In this document: one piece after another, positions 45,217 through 55,668 of the stretch | How positions within the stretch are numbered: the stretch's first letter is position 1 | How the letters are laid out: each line of letters begins with the position of its first letter | From: Sulfurovum sp. | Lineage (GTDB): Bacteria; Campylobacterota; Campylobacteria; Campylobacterales; Sulfurovaceae | Length of the DNA stretch: 64,000 nucleotides | Direction: 5' to 3' | Assembly (NCBI GenBank): GCA_002733215.1 | Contig: NVUY01000008.1 | Coordinates: 31,730 to 95,729, forward strand | Program-made: the position numbers and the translations under genes | The notes under the pieces: generated by a model | The model's database searches: none | Told to the model about the DNA's origin: nothing | The model's input: the letters and a program-made list of their open reading frames with translations, nothing else

Positions 45217-45239
45217 CCTTACCCATGATGTGGGTAAGG
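45217..45239. terminator. Bidirectional hairpin between fdhC and gltD-like gene
   Basis: CCTTACCCA-TGATG-TGGGTAAGG is a perfect 9-bp stem between convergent genes. The minus-strand side is followed by a T-rich run, the plus side only by ATAATTGAT. Confidence 0.6.
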
Positions 45240-45253
45240 ATAATTGATAAGCA

Positions 45254-46711
45254 CTATAGGTATATACCAAAGTCTTTAATAATAGTGTACGCGGCTGTTC
45301 TGCCATCTAAAGCAGAAGTCACGGCTAAATCAGCTCCTCTTACGGCATCTCCACCTGAAAATATTTTTGCATTAGAAGTTCTTTTCTCATCATTGACAAT
45401 GATATCATTCCATTTACCTGTTTCAATTTTGGCTGTATCGAACCAAGGGAACTTGACATTATCAAATCCTAGAGCCAATACGATGATATCACAGGGTATG
45501 GTGTGTTCACTTCCTTCGATGATATTTAGCTTCTGTCTTCCGCTACTGTCTGGTTCAGAGAGTTTAGTGTTTTGACAAATAATGCCTGTAACATTGTTGT
45601 CATCATCGATTGTGATTTCTTTGGGAGATACAAGAAATTGAAACTCTACACCTTCTTCTCTTGCATTGACCAACTCTTTTTTGCTTCCTGGCATGTTTGC
45701 TTCATCTCTTCTATAGAGACATTTCACTGACTCAGCACCTATTCTTACTGAAGCCCTGAGTGCATCCATAGCAGAATCTCCTCCTCCAACTACAACGATA
45801 TTTTTCTTTTGAAGGATAGAATCATAAAAACTTTCAAAAACATTTTTTTGAATATGGGTTAAAATATCCATGACTTGATAGACACCTTTGGCTTCTTCGT
45901 TTTTCATACCTGATTTTCTACCACTTGGAGCACCGACAGCCACAAATATAGCATCAAAATCATTGAGTAACCCTTGCATTTGTTCTTCATTTTTAATTTC
46001 TGAGTTTAGGTGTACTTTTAGTCCAGCTTCTATCATCCAGTCGTATCTTCTTTGTATCACATCTTTATCTATTTTAAAATTTGGAATACCATAAGTTAAG
46101 AGCCCACCAGCTCTGTCTGCTCTTTCAAATACTTCAACCTCTATGCCTGTACGAAGTAAAAAAGTAGCACAGCTCATGCCTGCGGGACCACTGCCAATAA
46201 TGGCTACTTTTTTCCCACTCTTGGATTTATCTTCTCCATAATAAGGTCTTAGTCCTTTTTCAAACGCTTCTTCATTTAAATATACCTCTATGCCACCTAT
46301 GGTAACACTACCAAATTCAGTTCTTGAGAGAGTACAGCTTCCCTGACATAAAGAGTCTTGTGGACAGACTCTGCCTAAAATTTCCGGGAAGGGAGATAGT
46401 GCATTACTAAGTTCAAATGCATCTTCCACTTTGCCTTCTCTTGTATGTTTTATCCACTCTAAGGTATCATTATGTAGGGGGCATCCCGTACGGCAAAACT
46501 CTATGTTGCTTTCAATACCATAAAATGGCTCTATAGGACACTGAAGACACCTGTCCCCTTGTTCTTTGGCTTCAGTAAAAGTAAATTCTTTGTAGATGGG
46601 TTTAAAGTCTGACACCCGACTTTTTGCATCTCTTTTAACTTGTATTCTTCTTTCTATTTTTGCATATTTTTCTTTCATAACATCTTTAATTAACCCATTA
46701 TCATAATACAT
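45254..46711 (-). CDS. GltD-like NAD(P)H-dependent FAD oxidoreductase
   Basis: A 485-residue flavoprotein of the glutamate synthase small-subunit family. The N-terminal cysteines C-L-Q-C-P...C-R-T-G-C-P-L-H-N bind 4Fe-4S clusters. FAD sits on G-S-G-P-A-G-M-S-C-A and NADPH on V-G-G-G-D-S-A-M-D-A. The end, S-G-G-D-A-V-R-G-A-D-L-A-V, is the second FAD motif. No glutamate synthase large subunit is nearby, so it may shuttle electrons between NAD(P)H and ferredoxin-type partners of the formate/hydrogen systems (inference). AAAGGAGG precedes ATG 46711. Confidence 0.8.
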   Translation of the reverse strand: MYYDNGLIKDVMKEKYAKIERRIQVKRDAKSRVSDFKPIYKEFTFTEAKEQGDRCLQCPIEPFYGIESNIEFCRTGCPLHNDTLEWIKHTREGKVEDAFELSNALSPFPEILGRVCPQDSLCQGSCTLSRTEFGSVTIGGIEVYLNEEAFEKGLRPYYGEDKSKSGKKVAIIGSGPAGMSCATFLLRTGIEVEVFERADRAGGLLTYGIPNFKIDKDVIQRRYDWMIEAGLKVHLNSEIKNEEQMQGLLNDFDAIFVAVGAPSGRKSGMKNEEAKGVYQVMDILTHIQKNVFESFYDSILQKKNIVVVGGGDSAMDALRASVRIGAESVKCLYRRDEANMPGSKKELVNAREEGVEFQFLVSPKEITIDDDNNVTGIICQNTKLSEPDSSGRQKLNIIEGSEHTIPCDIIVLALGFDNVKFPWFDTAKIETGKWNDIIVNDEKRTSNAKIFSGGDAVRGADLAVTSALDGRTAAYTIIKDFGIYL

Positions 46712-46885
46712 TGTATTCCTCCTTTTATATATGGAAACATATAGATAATAACTAATAACAAATAAATAATATATTAAATACTTATGAATGGGTATTCAAA
46801 ATGTAGTAAATAAAGAGAAAGACAATAATTTTAACACTCATGAGACTAACATATGTAAAAACTGCGGGATGAACTCGTTTTAATT

Positions 46886-47518
46886 TTACTTATATTCTAG
46901 AATTTTATTAAGTTTATCTAAATCAAGAATCAAATATTCGTGATGATCTATTCTTCTGATAATATCTTCTCTAATAAAATCATTAAATGTTGTTGAAACA
47001 GTTTGTCGTTTAGACCCTATAAAATTGGAAAGCTCTTGCATAGATAAATTAAGGTTTATATGAAGACTGTGGTTTTTGTTGTACAAATCAAGAATAAAGG
47101 TAGCCAATCTTTGTTGACAACATTCAAATACTAGGTTATTGATGATTTTTCTCTCAATCATAATCTCTTTTACAATAGAACCTAAAATAATATTACAAAA
47201 ATGAATATTTTGTACTTTTTCTGGAAAGGTTTTGACATCAATCACATACACTTCACTCTCTTCAGTAAACTCTAGCATACATGACTCTTCTAAAACATAT
47301 ATATTGTTTTTAGCAAGATAATACAAAATAAACTCTCTACCATGCCCATAAAAGACAACTTTTGCCTTTCCCTTTTTTATGATGATGACAGAGACATTTT
47401 CTTTGTTATAGAGAACTCCACCGAATTTAAACTTTTCTATAGGAAATAATTTTAACTCTTCAGATGTTAAAACATTCTCTATATCAACACACTCAATTTT
47501 TAATCTGCTGTCTGGCAT
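46886..47518 (-). CDS. Crp/Fnr-family transcriptional regulator
   Basis: A 210-residue regulator with an N-terminal cyclic-nucleotide-like beta-roll (G-K-A-K-V-V-F-Y-G-H-G-R-E-F, about 50-63) and a C-terminal helix-turn-helix L-S-M-Q-E-L-S-N-F-I-G-S-K-R-Q-T-V-S-T-T-F. The four-cysteine Fe-S pattern of Fnr is not evident. It is divergent from the fdhF-hyf operon across a 274-bp region with striking repeats, so it is the obvious candidate to control that operon. Confidence 0.82.
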   Translation of the reverse strand: MPDSRLKIECVDIENVLTSEELKLFPIEKFKFGGVLYNKENVSVIIIKKGKAKVVFYGHGREFILYYLAKNNIYVLEESCMLEFTEESEVYVIDVKTFPEKVQNIHFCNIILGSIVKEIMIERKIINNLVFECCQQRLATFILDLYNKNHSLHINLNLSMQELSNFIGSKRQTVSTTFNDFIREDIIRRIDHHEYLILDLDKLNKILEYK

Positions 47519-47618
47519 ATAACCCCATTATTTTAAAGTATAATATCGAATATTATCTAACCTTATCAAATAGAATTCTTAAAGTGATACTACCAACTGT
47601 TTTACAATCATATTATGT

Positions 47619-47688
47619 GTATTATTAATATGCGCATATTGCATATTATGAGTATTATTAATATGTGCATATTGCATATTAATAATAC
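47619..47688. promoter_or_regulatory. Paired 30-bp repeats and inverted repeat in crp-fdhF divergent region
   Basis: A 30-bp unit (47619-47648, starting GTATTATTAATATG) recurs at 47652-47681 with one mismatch, period 33 bp. The second unit is also half of a perfect inverted repeat: GTATTATTAATATG (47652-47665) and CATATTAATAATAC (47675-47688), spacer 9 bp. This is a plausible multi-site operator for the Crp/Fnr-type regulator. Confidence 0.55.
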
Positions 47689-47792
47689 TCTCTAATCTTA
47701 CTAAAAAAAGCCTATTTTGTCATGTAGCTGACATTATATGCTTAAAATATCTTATATACTTGCCTCGTAATAATTTAATGAAAGGGTAAAAA

Positions 47793-50033
47793 ATGAAAAA
47801 ATTTCAAACCGTGTGTCCTTATTGTGGTACAGGCTGTAACATTGACCTTCATGTTGAAAACAACAAGATTGTCAAAGCCGAACCAACAAAAGGACATCCT
47901 GTAAATGATGGAGAACTGTGCCTTAAAGGACTCTTTGGATGGGAGTATGTACATTCTCCAAGAAGAATTACTAAGCCAATGCTTAGAAAGAAAGATGGTG
48001 TTTTCTCAAAAAAAGGAAAACTTGAAGAGGTAAGTTGGGATGAGGCATATGATTTTGCAGCATCTAGAATGAAAAGTACCATAGAAGAGTATAGTCCTAC
48101 ACATGTGATGGGATTCTCGTCAGCCAGATGTTTAAACGAAGAAAATTATGTTTTTCAAAAACTTTTTAGAGTACAAGGTTCAAATAACGTAGATCACTGT
48201 GCTCGTCTTTGACATGGTCCAACAGTAGTCGGTCTGACTAATACATTGGGTGCTGGAACCATGACTAACAATCTTACTGAGTTTGCTACAGATGCAGATG
48301 TGATATTTTGTATGGGTACAAATACAAGCGAATGCCATCCTATTATAGCGATGCATATGTTAAGAGGTATGAAAAGAGGGGCAAAACTAATCGTTGTTGA
48401 TCCTAGAAAAACAGATATGGCAAAAAAAGCTGACTATTATCTACAGATTCCTGTAGGATATAATATTCCACTACTTAACGCCATGATGAATCATATCATC
48501 AAAGAGAAATTATACAATCAAAATTTTATTGATAAGCATTGTGTTGGATTTGATTATGTGAAGTATGCCGTCAAAGATTTTACGCCTGAAAGAGTAGAAG
48601 AAGAGACAGGTATCAAGGCTTCTGTGGTTAGAGAGGTTGCGGAGCTTTATGCAACTTCTCCTGCATCTATGTTTGCTTATACGATGGGTATGACACAGTT
48701 TGTAGATGGTACATCAAATATTTTTGCCATATCAAATCTAGCGCTTATCACTGGACAGATAGGAAGACCGGGAACGGGTATAAACCCACTAAGAGGTCAA
48801 AACAATGTTCAGGGAGCCTGTGATATGGGTGCACTTCCGCATGTTATCCCAGGTGGTATGGTGATGACAGAAAATGCTCAAAAACAAGCTAAGAAAATAT
48901 GGAAATGTAACCTTAATGCTGAAGTAGGCTACACCATGACAGACTTACCTGATAATATAGAAAGCGGTAAGGTTAGATTCCTTTACGTCTTTGGTGAAAA
49001 CCCTGCCATGAGTGACCCATGGACGGATCACTTTATTCATTCTTGTGAATCTTTGGATACTTTTATCGTGCAAGATATTTTCTTTACAGAAACAGCTCAG
49101 ATAGCTGACCTTGTTTTACCAGCTGCATCTTGGGCTGAAAAAGAGGGAACTTTCTTAAACACTTCTAGAACAGTACAGTACCTTCCTAAGGCCATAGAGC
49201 CAGCAGAAGGTTTGGTTCCAGATTGGCAAGTGATATGTAATATTGCCAAACGCATAGGACTTTATGGTTTTGATTTCCTCTCAGCAAAAGAAATATGGGA
49301 TGAAGTAAGAAAGATGGCACCTGATCAGTTTGGTGGCATAACGTATGAAAGAATTATTGAAGAAAATGGTTTGGCGTGGCCATGTCCAGATGAAAATCAT
49401 CCTGGAACTCCTATCCAGTATACTGACCTTAAATCCTTCCATCCAGATGGTAAATTTAAGCTTATACCTATTGGTTATGTTGATGGTATGGAGGACAGAT
49501 TGGCGTATGAAGAGAAGACTAGAAAAGATTTAGATCTTCCAGAAGGTTATGCTGTTGGATGTGGAACTATGAGTGAAAAACCTACCAAAGTACATCCTTG
49601 TATGTTCACAACAGGTAGAAAAGTGTACCACTATCATACAGGTACTATGACCAGAGAGTGTAAGGCTCTAGAATTTGGTGCAGATATTATGGGACCAGTG
49701 ATAGAGATAAGTACTGATATTGCAGAAACAACTGGCATAGTCACAGGTGATTATGGAGTGGTAGAAAACAAAAGAGGAAGAATAGCAGCTAAAGTTTTAG
49801 TTACAGAAGATATGAGAGAGGGGACTATTTTTTCCACTTTCCATTATGTTGAAGCAGAGGCAAATAAACTTTCAAATGCACAAGACAAAGATCCATTTTC
49901 TGGTATGAACCCCGTAAAAATGACTATTGCAGGTATACGAAAGATAGATGAAAAAGAGTTTAAAGAAATTCGTAATGAACATGATCAATTTATGCATCCA
50001 TCTGAAGAGTATAGAAAAGTAAGAGAGGTATAA
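47793..50033 (+). CDS. fdhF: Formate dehydrogenase H, selenocysteine (formate hydrogenlyase)
   Basis: A 746-residue cytoplasmic molybdoenzyme without a signal peptide. C-P-Y-C-G-T-G-C-N-I near the start binds 4Fe-4S. The TGA at 48210-48212 is Sec140 in D-H-C-A-R-L-U-H-G-P-T-V, the same number as in E. coli FDH-H. Downstream bis-MGD blocks are uninterrupted. It heads an operon with an ferredoxin subunit and a group 4 hydrogenase, so it would feed formate electrons to proton reduction. A hairpin follows the UGA (48226-48240). Confidence 0.95.
48226..48240 (+). promoter_or_regulatory. SECIS hairpin in fdhF
   Basis: TAGTC-GGTCT-GACTA; the loop GGTCT is identical to that of the E. coli fdhF SECIS and starts 19 nt after the UGA. 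Confidence 0.75.
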
Positions 50034-50035
50034 TT

Positions 50036-50605
50036 ATGAATATTTCAAGAGGAATAAATCAATTTGTAATTGCAAACCCGGATATATGTATCGGGTGTGC
50101 AACATGTATGGCTGGATGTTATCAATCAGCCTATGAGAGAGGAAAATTAGCAGTCCCTAGACTTATCGTTACAAGAACAGGGAGTGGCGTTATGCCCAAC
50201 CAGTGTCGTCAATGTGATGACGCTCCTTGTGCCAATGTATGTCCAGTAGGTGCTTTAAAGTTTGGTGGGGACTTCATAGAAAGTTATGAAGAGATATGTA
50301 TAGGTTGTAAGATGTGTACTTTGGCTTGTCCATTTGGAGCCATTAGGGCAGAGGCTGAAATCATGCCTTCCATAGACTACTCAATCATACCAGATTACAA
50401 CCTTGGACTTGAGTCTGTTATCGGAAACAAAAGTGTGGCAGTCAAATGTGACCTTTGTACTGGCAGAGAAGCTGGACCAGCATGTGTTGAGGTTTGCCCT
50501 ACTGGAGCACTCATGATTATCAACGGAACTGTTATGGATGGTCAGGTTGTGAGTCAAAAAGCCGCGCTAGCTGTAGAAACTTACTTGTCAAACAAGAAAA
50601 GATAA
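50036..50605 (+). CDS. hyfA: Hydrogenase-4-type ferredoxin subunit
   Basis: A 189-residue protein with four 4Fe-4S cysteine motifs (C-I-G-C-A-T-C-M-A-G-C, C-R-Q-C-D-D-A-P-C-A-N-V-C-P, C-I-G-C-K-M-C-T-L-A-C-P, C-D-L-C...C-V-E-V-C-P). It resembles HyfA/HycB/HydN and would link FdhF to the hydrogenase. It begins 2 bp after fdhF. Confidence 0.88.
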   Translation: MNISRGINQFVIANPDICIGCATCMAGCYQSAYERGKLAVPRLIVTRTGSGVMPNQCRQCDDAPCANVCPVGALKFGGDFIESYEEICIGCKMCTLACPFGAIRAEAEIMPSIDYSIIPDYNLGLESVIGNKSVAVKCDLCTGREAGPACVEVCPTGALMIINGTVMDGQVVSQKAALAVETYLSNKKR

Positions 50606-50618
50606 AAAGGATTATGAA

Positions 50619-52583
50619 ATGACACAAGTATATTTACTCTATATATTAGGCGGTGTCATTTCCATTTTACTATATAAAAAAAATATAACTGCGGCAAAAG
50701 TAGGTTTTAGCATTGCAGCAGTGGCATCTTTGTATGGTATAATTCATTTCTTTAGTAACCTAGGGGTTACTAGTGAAATGACTCTTGGAAATGATTTTTT
50801 ATTTAACCCTCATTTTGTGCTAGACCCTGTTGGAAACTTTTTTTCATTTGTGATATGTTTAATATCTTTTGCAGCATCTATTTATGCGATCCAATATTCT
50901 CAAGAATATGCAAAAAAAGGTAGCTTGGCTGTGATGGCAATGCTATTTAATGTTTTTATCGTTTCTATGTTGTTGGTAATTTCAGCAGCTAATGTTTTTT
51001 GGTTCATGGTTTTTTGGGAAGTGATGACTATCGTATCATACTTTTTAATTTGCTTTAATGATTCCAAGGAATCTATGAAGGCAACCATTATTTATATGGG
51101 TATAGCACACCTTGGTGGTGCTATGATTTTAGCGGCATTCTTATTGTTGGCTAGTCAAAGTGGCTCACTCGATTTTGCATCATTTGCAAACGTAGAATTA
51201 TCTGCTGGTATGGCAACAGCTATCTTTTTGTTGGCATTTATTGGTTTTGGTTCAAAAGCGGGAATGTTTCCCATGCATGTTTGGTTACCAAAAGCCCACC
51301 CTGCAGCTCCTTCAAATGTCTCTGCACTTATGAGTGGAGTGATGATTAAAGTTGCTATATTTGGAATCATAAAATTTTGTTTATGGCTTCCTGTGATGGA
51401 ATGGTGGGGATTACTCATCATCACTGTTGGCGCCATCTCTGCACTTCTGGGTGTATTATATGCACTGACACAACATGATTATAAAGCACTCCTTGCTTAT
51501 CACTCAGTTGAAAATATCGGCATCATTTTATTGGGTATCGGTACAGGTGTTTATGGTATGGCTTCAGGTTCTCCTGTCTTAGCAGCAGTAGGGTTTTTAG
51601 GTGGAATGTTTCACATATTAAACCATGCAACTTTTAAAGGTTTGTTATTTTTGGGAGCTGGTAGCGTATTGTATAGCACGCACACAAAAGATATGGAAGT
51701 GTTAGGTGGACTTGCAAGAAAAATGCCATATACGGCATTTGCATTCTTAGTAGGTTCTATGGCGATTACCGCCCTTCCCCCTCTTAATGGATTTATGAGT
51801 GAGTGGGTGACGTATCAAGCACTCATACAAGGTGCTTTAGGTGAAGGTATAGGTCCAAGAACAGTATTTACTGTTTCTGTAGTTGCCTTAGCTCTTACTG
51901 GAGCACTTGCAGTGATGTGTTTTGTAAAAGTATATGCTGTTATTTTTGGTGGAACGGCTAGAGATGAAAAGATTTTTGACAATGCAAGAGAAGTTCCTTT
52001 TTCTATGCTTGCAGGAATGTTTATATTGGTTATTGGTTGTTTTGCTTTTGGTTTAGGTGCTAATGTAGTAGTTGAACACATAATGAGTGTTGTGACTGGA
52101 TTTACAGGCGGAACTTTTATAGCCACTGACGGAATGGCGGTGAAGTCACCTTTAGGTTCCATTGTATCTACACCATTTATATCTTTGATTTTGTTGGGCA
52201 GTTTGATCATGCCGTTTATCACACTTATTGTTTTTAAGGCAAATAGAAAAGCGCCAAGAAAAGTTGATCCTTGGGCGTGTGGTATGAAATACAGTTCTAG
52301 AATGCAAATGACTGCCGCACCATTTACGGGTGATTTGAGACGTATGATGAACTGGCTGTTTAAAGCAGATGTTCATTATGAAGATCAAGGATATTTTAAG
52401 CCAGTGAAGTACAGTAATCATGCAAGAGATATTTGGTGGGATTATTTATATGTACCTGTCATAAAACTTGTGTCTGTTTCTTCGGATAAAATTGAAAAAA
52501 TGCAAAATGGAAATAGTAATCTCTACGCTGCATATATATTAGGTGCCCTGTTTTTCTTTTTGGGCATCAGCCATATTTCTTAA
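50619..52583 (+). CDS. hyfB: Hydrogenase-4 membrane subunit B (antiporter-like)
   Basis: A 654-residue membrane protein with about 14-16 hydrophobic helices, related to NuoL/Mrp antiporter subunits. The core W-E-V-M-T-I-V-S-Y-F and G-F-G-S-K-A-G-M-F-P-M-H-V-W-L-P-K-A-H-P-A-A-P (K and H in helices 7-8) are the proton-channel signatures. It is expected to couple electron flow to H+ or Na+ movement. Confidence 0.92.
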   Translation: MTQVYLLYILGGVISILLYKKNITAAKVGFSIAAVASLYGIIHFFSNLGVTSEMTLGNDFLFNPHFVLDPVGNFFSFVICLISFAASIYAIQYSQEYAKKGSLAVMAMLFNVFIVSMLLVISAANVFWFMVFWEVMTIVSYFLICFNDSKESMKATIIYMGIAHLGGAMILAAFLLLASQSGSLDFASFANVELSAGMATAIFLLAFIGFGSKAGMFPMHVWLPKAHPAAPSNVSALMSGVMIKVAIFGIIKFCLWLPVMEWWGLLIITVGAISALLGVLYALTQHDYKALLAYHSVENIGIILLGIGTGVYGMASGSPVLAAVGFLGGMFHILNHATFKGLLFLGAGSVLYSTHTKDMEVLGGLARKMPYTAFAFLVGSMAITALPPLNGFMSEWVTYQALIQGALGEGIGPRTVFTVSVVALALTGALAVMCFVKVYAVIFGGTARDEKIFDNAREVPFSMLAGMFILVIGCFAFGLGANVVVEHIMSVVTGFTGGTFIATDGMAVKSPLGSIVSTPFISLILLGSLIMPFITLIVFKANRKAPRKVDPWACGMKYSSRMQMTAAPFTGDLRRMMNWLFKADVHYEDQGYFKPVKYSNHARDIWWDYLYVPVIKLVSVSSDKIEKMQNGNSNLYAAYILGALFFFLGISHIS

Positions 52584-52594
52584 AGGAGGAAGTG

Positions 52595-53518
52595 ATGACA
52601 GTTTTATTTTTAATGATTTTTCAAGTTGTAATAATTGCTCTAGCTGCTCCATTTTTTGATGGAATTGCAAGAGTATTAAGAGCCAGATTACAGGCAAGGA
52701 AAGGACCACCTGATTTTTTTCAAACCTATAGAGATATTATAAAGCTCTATAAAAGGGGAAGAACGGCTCCAAAATGTGCACATTGGTTTTTTACTTATGC
52801 CCCATATTTCCTCTATGCGACAGGTGCTGCTATGTTGGCAGCTATGCCTATTACGTATGCAGGGTATGAGTCTGTAGGGTATTCAGATATTTTTGTGCTT
52901 GTCTATTTGGCAGCACTTTTAAAATTTGTATTTGGTGTAGCCTCAATAGATTCTGGTAATCCTTTTGCCGCAGTTGGTGGAAGTAGAGAGCAGATGATTG
53001 GAGTTTTTGTTGAGCCAGTTTTAATTATAAGTCTTTTAGTGGTCATGCTTTTGGCCGGTACAAGCAATCTTATAGATATAAAAAATATGATGTATGCAGG
53101 TGAAATTGGATACTTTATGCCAGCATTTGCCGTTGCTTCTATCTCATTTTTGTGGGCAATGTATGTTGAGAGCGGAAGAAATCCTTATGATTTAGCTGAG
53201 GCAGAACAAGAGCTTCAGGAAGGACTACTAGGAGAGTATTCTGGATCAGATTTTGGTGTTGCTCAAGCGGCACTGATGTTAAAACAGTTTGCCATGATAG
53301 GTTTGTTTATAACGATATTTGAACCTTTTAATCTTACAATGCATCCGATATTGTCACTCATATTGTTTTTAATCAAAGCAGGGTTATTTTATGTAGGTGC
53401 AGTGTTTATAGACAACTTTGGTGCAAGATACAAGCTTCTTGGTGGGTTTAAAACAAATGCCACCTTTGCACTTGGTGTATCTGTAGTGGCATTAGTATTA
53501 TATATAGTGGGAGCATAA
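52595..53518 (+). CDS. hyfC: Hydrogenase-4 membrane subunit C (NuoH-like)
   Basis: A 307-residue membrane protein of the NuoH/HycD family. R-A-R-L-Q-A-R-K-G-P-P-D-F-F-Q is the conserved quinone-module loop, and E-S-G-R-N-P-Y-D-L-A-E-A-E-Q-E-L the second. It docks the hydrogenase arm to the membrane. ATG 52595 follows AAAGGAGG; GTG 52592 is also possible. Confidence 0.9.
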   Translation: MTVLFLMIFQVVIIALAAPFFDGIARVLRARLQARKGPPDFFQTYRDIIKLYKRGRTAPKCAHWFFTYAPYFLYATGAAMLAAMPITYAGYESVGYSDIFVLVYLAALLKFVFGVASIDSGNPFAAVGGSREQMIGVFVEPVLIISLLVVMLLAGTSNLIDIKNMMYAGEIGYFMPAFAVASISFLWAMYVESGRNPYDLAEAEQELQEGLLGEYSGSDFGVAQAALMLKQFAMIGLFITIFEPFNLTMHPILSLILFLIKAGLFYVGAVFIDNFGARYKLLGGFKTNATFALGVSVVALVLYIVGA

Positions 53519-53519
53519 G

Positions 53520-54167
53520 ATGGATTTATTAGGTATTTTATCTATAGGAATGATAGGTGTTGCACTGGCAGTATTTGGACTAAGAAACTATAAACTTGCT
53601 GTGTCTGCATATGTTGTGCAAGCATTGATACTGGTCTGTATATTTTTAGTACTGGCCTCTACACATGAGGATGCAGGAGCACTTTACTCTTGGGCATTTA
53701 TAGCGCTCATTACCAAAGTTATATTTGTTCCTTATATTTTGTTTAGACTTTTAAAGAAAATAGATATTAAGAGTGAAGATGAACCAATTACAGGATTTTT
53801 TGTAAGTCCCATCATAGCACTTGGATTTTCATTAGCTACTGCTATGAGTCTTTACCCTATCTATCTTAAGTTTTCGTTGATTCAGGAACATATTCCTTTG
53901 ATTGCTGCGATTACAGTATTTATGCTGGGTATATTTGGTTTTATTTTAAGGAAATCTGCCATAAAACAGATTTTGGCTTTCTGTACATTTGAAAATGGTA
54001 TTCATCTTACATTGGCTTTAACTGCATACAACTCTCCAGGTATTGTTGAAATCGGTATTTTAACTGATGCAATATTTGCAGTGATTATTATGTCTATCTT
54101 GGCAACTAGGTTTTATAAATATTTTGGTTCGGTTGATGTCTCCAAGGCATCAAATCTGAAAGGTTAG
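53520..54167 (+). CDS. hyfE: Hydrogenase-4 membrane subunit E
   Basis: A 215-residue membrane protein with about seven hydrophobic helices, of the HyfE/NuoK-like family found only in hydrogenase-4-type complexes. F-C-T-F-E-N-G-I-H-L-T-L-A-L matches the NuoK-type glutamate helix. It follows hyfC by one base; no hyfD is present between them. Confidence 0.88.
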   Translation: MDLLGILSIGMIGVALAVFGLRNYKLAVSAYVVQALILVCIFLVLASTHEDAGALYSWAFIALITKVIFVPYILFRLLKKIDIKSEDEPITGFFVSPIIALGFSLATAMSLYPIYLKFSLIQEHIPLIAAITVFMLGIFGFILRKSAIKQILAFCTFENGIHLTLALTAYNSPGIVEIGILTDAIFAVIIMSILATRFYKYFGSVDVSKASNLKG

Positions 54168-54179
54168 GGGGAGAGTATA

Positions 54180-55658
54180 ATGGAATTTTTATTAACAGCA
54201 GTACTTTTAGTTCCAATTGTCGTAACATTGGTTCTTTTGTTTTTTAAAGCTGAGAAAAAGCTACTTGGAGTCATTCATGTAGCAGGCTCGATTTTCTTTT
54301 CTGTCCTTGCATTGATACTCGTTTCCAATGTTGTAGAAGGAGATAGGTATTTTGCATTTGACCAATTGATTTTTATAGATTCATTAGGTGGCGTATTTTT
54401 GACACTCATTGCAGTGACTGGATTACTTATTAATATTTATGCAGTGAAATATATGGAGTGGGAAGTAGAAAAAGGGGAGTTGACACAAAAAGATGTCAAA
54501 CTCTTTTTCGTTCTCTCTCATATATTTATTTTTACAATGACCTTGTCCATTTTGGCAAACAACATGGCCGTGATGTGGGCTGCAATTGAAGCAACAACAC
54601 TTTCTTCGGTTTTTATGGTTGCGCTGAAAAAGGGTAAAAGATCTACAGAGAGTGGTTGGAAATATATTGTTATCTGTAGCATCGGGTTAGCTTTTGCCCT
54701 GTATGCCACTATCTTGCTTTACGGTGCAGGCTTTTCTGTCATAGGTGACGGGCATGATGCAATGTTATGGACATCACTGATGGACAATGCAGAGCTGATA
54801 GATGCTGATGCACTGAAACTGATATTTGTATTTGCACTTATTGGTTACGGTACAAAAGCAGGACTTGCTCCAACACATACTTGGCTGCCAGATGTACACT
54901 CTGAGGGTCCATCTCCAGCTTCTGCAATGCTTTCAGCCGTACTCTTAAAGTGTGCGGTTTTGGCAATTGTAAGATATTATGGGATAGTAGGTAACTCAAT
55001 GGTCGGATTTGAATATGTTCAAAACCTTATGTTGATTATCTCACTGATTACTATATTTATTGCAGCATTATTTATTTTAAGACAACATGATGTGAAAAGA
55101 ATGTTTGCTTACCACTCAGTTGAGCATATAGGTATTATTGCATTTGGTTTTGGTATAGGTGGTCCTTTGGGTATTTTTGCAGCATTGTTTCATACCTTGA
55201 CGCACTCTCTTACAAAAGCATTGGCTTTCTGTGTGAGTGGAAATATTATTAAAATCTATGGGACTAGAGATATGACTAAGATGGGTGGATTAGTAAAAGT
55301 TGCACCTGCTACAGCTGTACTCTTTGGTATCGCTATTTGTTCATTAGCAGGTGTACCTCTCTTGGCAATATTTGCAAGTGAATTTATGATGATAGAAGCA
55401 GGATTAAGTACAGGACAATATGTGGCAATTGCCTTATTTATCATTGGGTTGGCGATTGTATTTATCGGTATTTTTTCTCACTTCAATGACATTATGTTTG
55501 GTGAGCCAAAAGGAGAAATCCTTTCAGGAGAGGTTGAGCTAAGTGCAAACTTGCCCTTAATAGCTTTGGCTGGGTTGGTTATCATTTTTGGTATTTTCTC
55601 AGTCGATAGCTGGATGACATTACTAAGTAATGCTACAAAAATAATAGTTGGAATATAA
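54180..55658 (+). CDS. hyfF: Hydrogenase-4 membrane subunit F (antiporter-like)
   Basis: A 492-residue membrane protein with about 13-14 helices, NuoN/NuoM/MrpD-related. A-A-I-E-A-T-T-L-S-S-V-F and G-Y-G-T-K-A-G-L-A-P-T-H-T-W-L-P-D-V-H-S-E carry the expected channel Glu, Lys and His. It is the second antiporter-like subunit of the complex. Confidence 0.92.
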   Translation: MEFLLTAVLLVPIVVTLVLLFFKAEKKLLGVIHVAGSIFFSVLALILVSNVVEGDRYFAFDQLIFIDSLGGVFLTLIAVTGLLINIYAVKYMEWEVEKGELTQKDVKLFFVLSHIFIFTMTLSILANNMAVMWAAIEATTLSSVFMVALKKGKRSTESGWKYIVICSIGLAFALYATILLYGAGFSVIGDGHDAMLWTSLMDNAELIDADALKLIFVFALIGYGTKAGLAPTHTWLPDVHSEGPSPASAMLSAVLLKCAVLAIVRYYGIVGNSMVGFEYVQNLMLIISLITIFIAALFILRQHDVKRMFAYHSVEHIGIIAFGFGIGGPLGIFAALFHTLTHSLTKALAFCVSGNIIKIYGTRDMTKMGGLVKVAPATAVLFGIAICSLAGVPLLAIFASEFMMIEAGLSTGQYVAIALFIIGLAIVFIGIFSHFNDIMFGEPKGEILSGEVELSANLPLIALAGLVIIFGIFSVDSWMTLLSNATKIIVGI

Positions 55659-55668
55659 GGAGAATCAC

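Noticed and set aside
47519..47792. Sigma54 promoter for the fdhF-hyf operon, as in E. coli
   Set aside because: No convincing GG-N10-GC element is visible here or upstream of fdhA, and no sigma54 activator gene is nearby.
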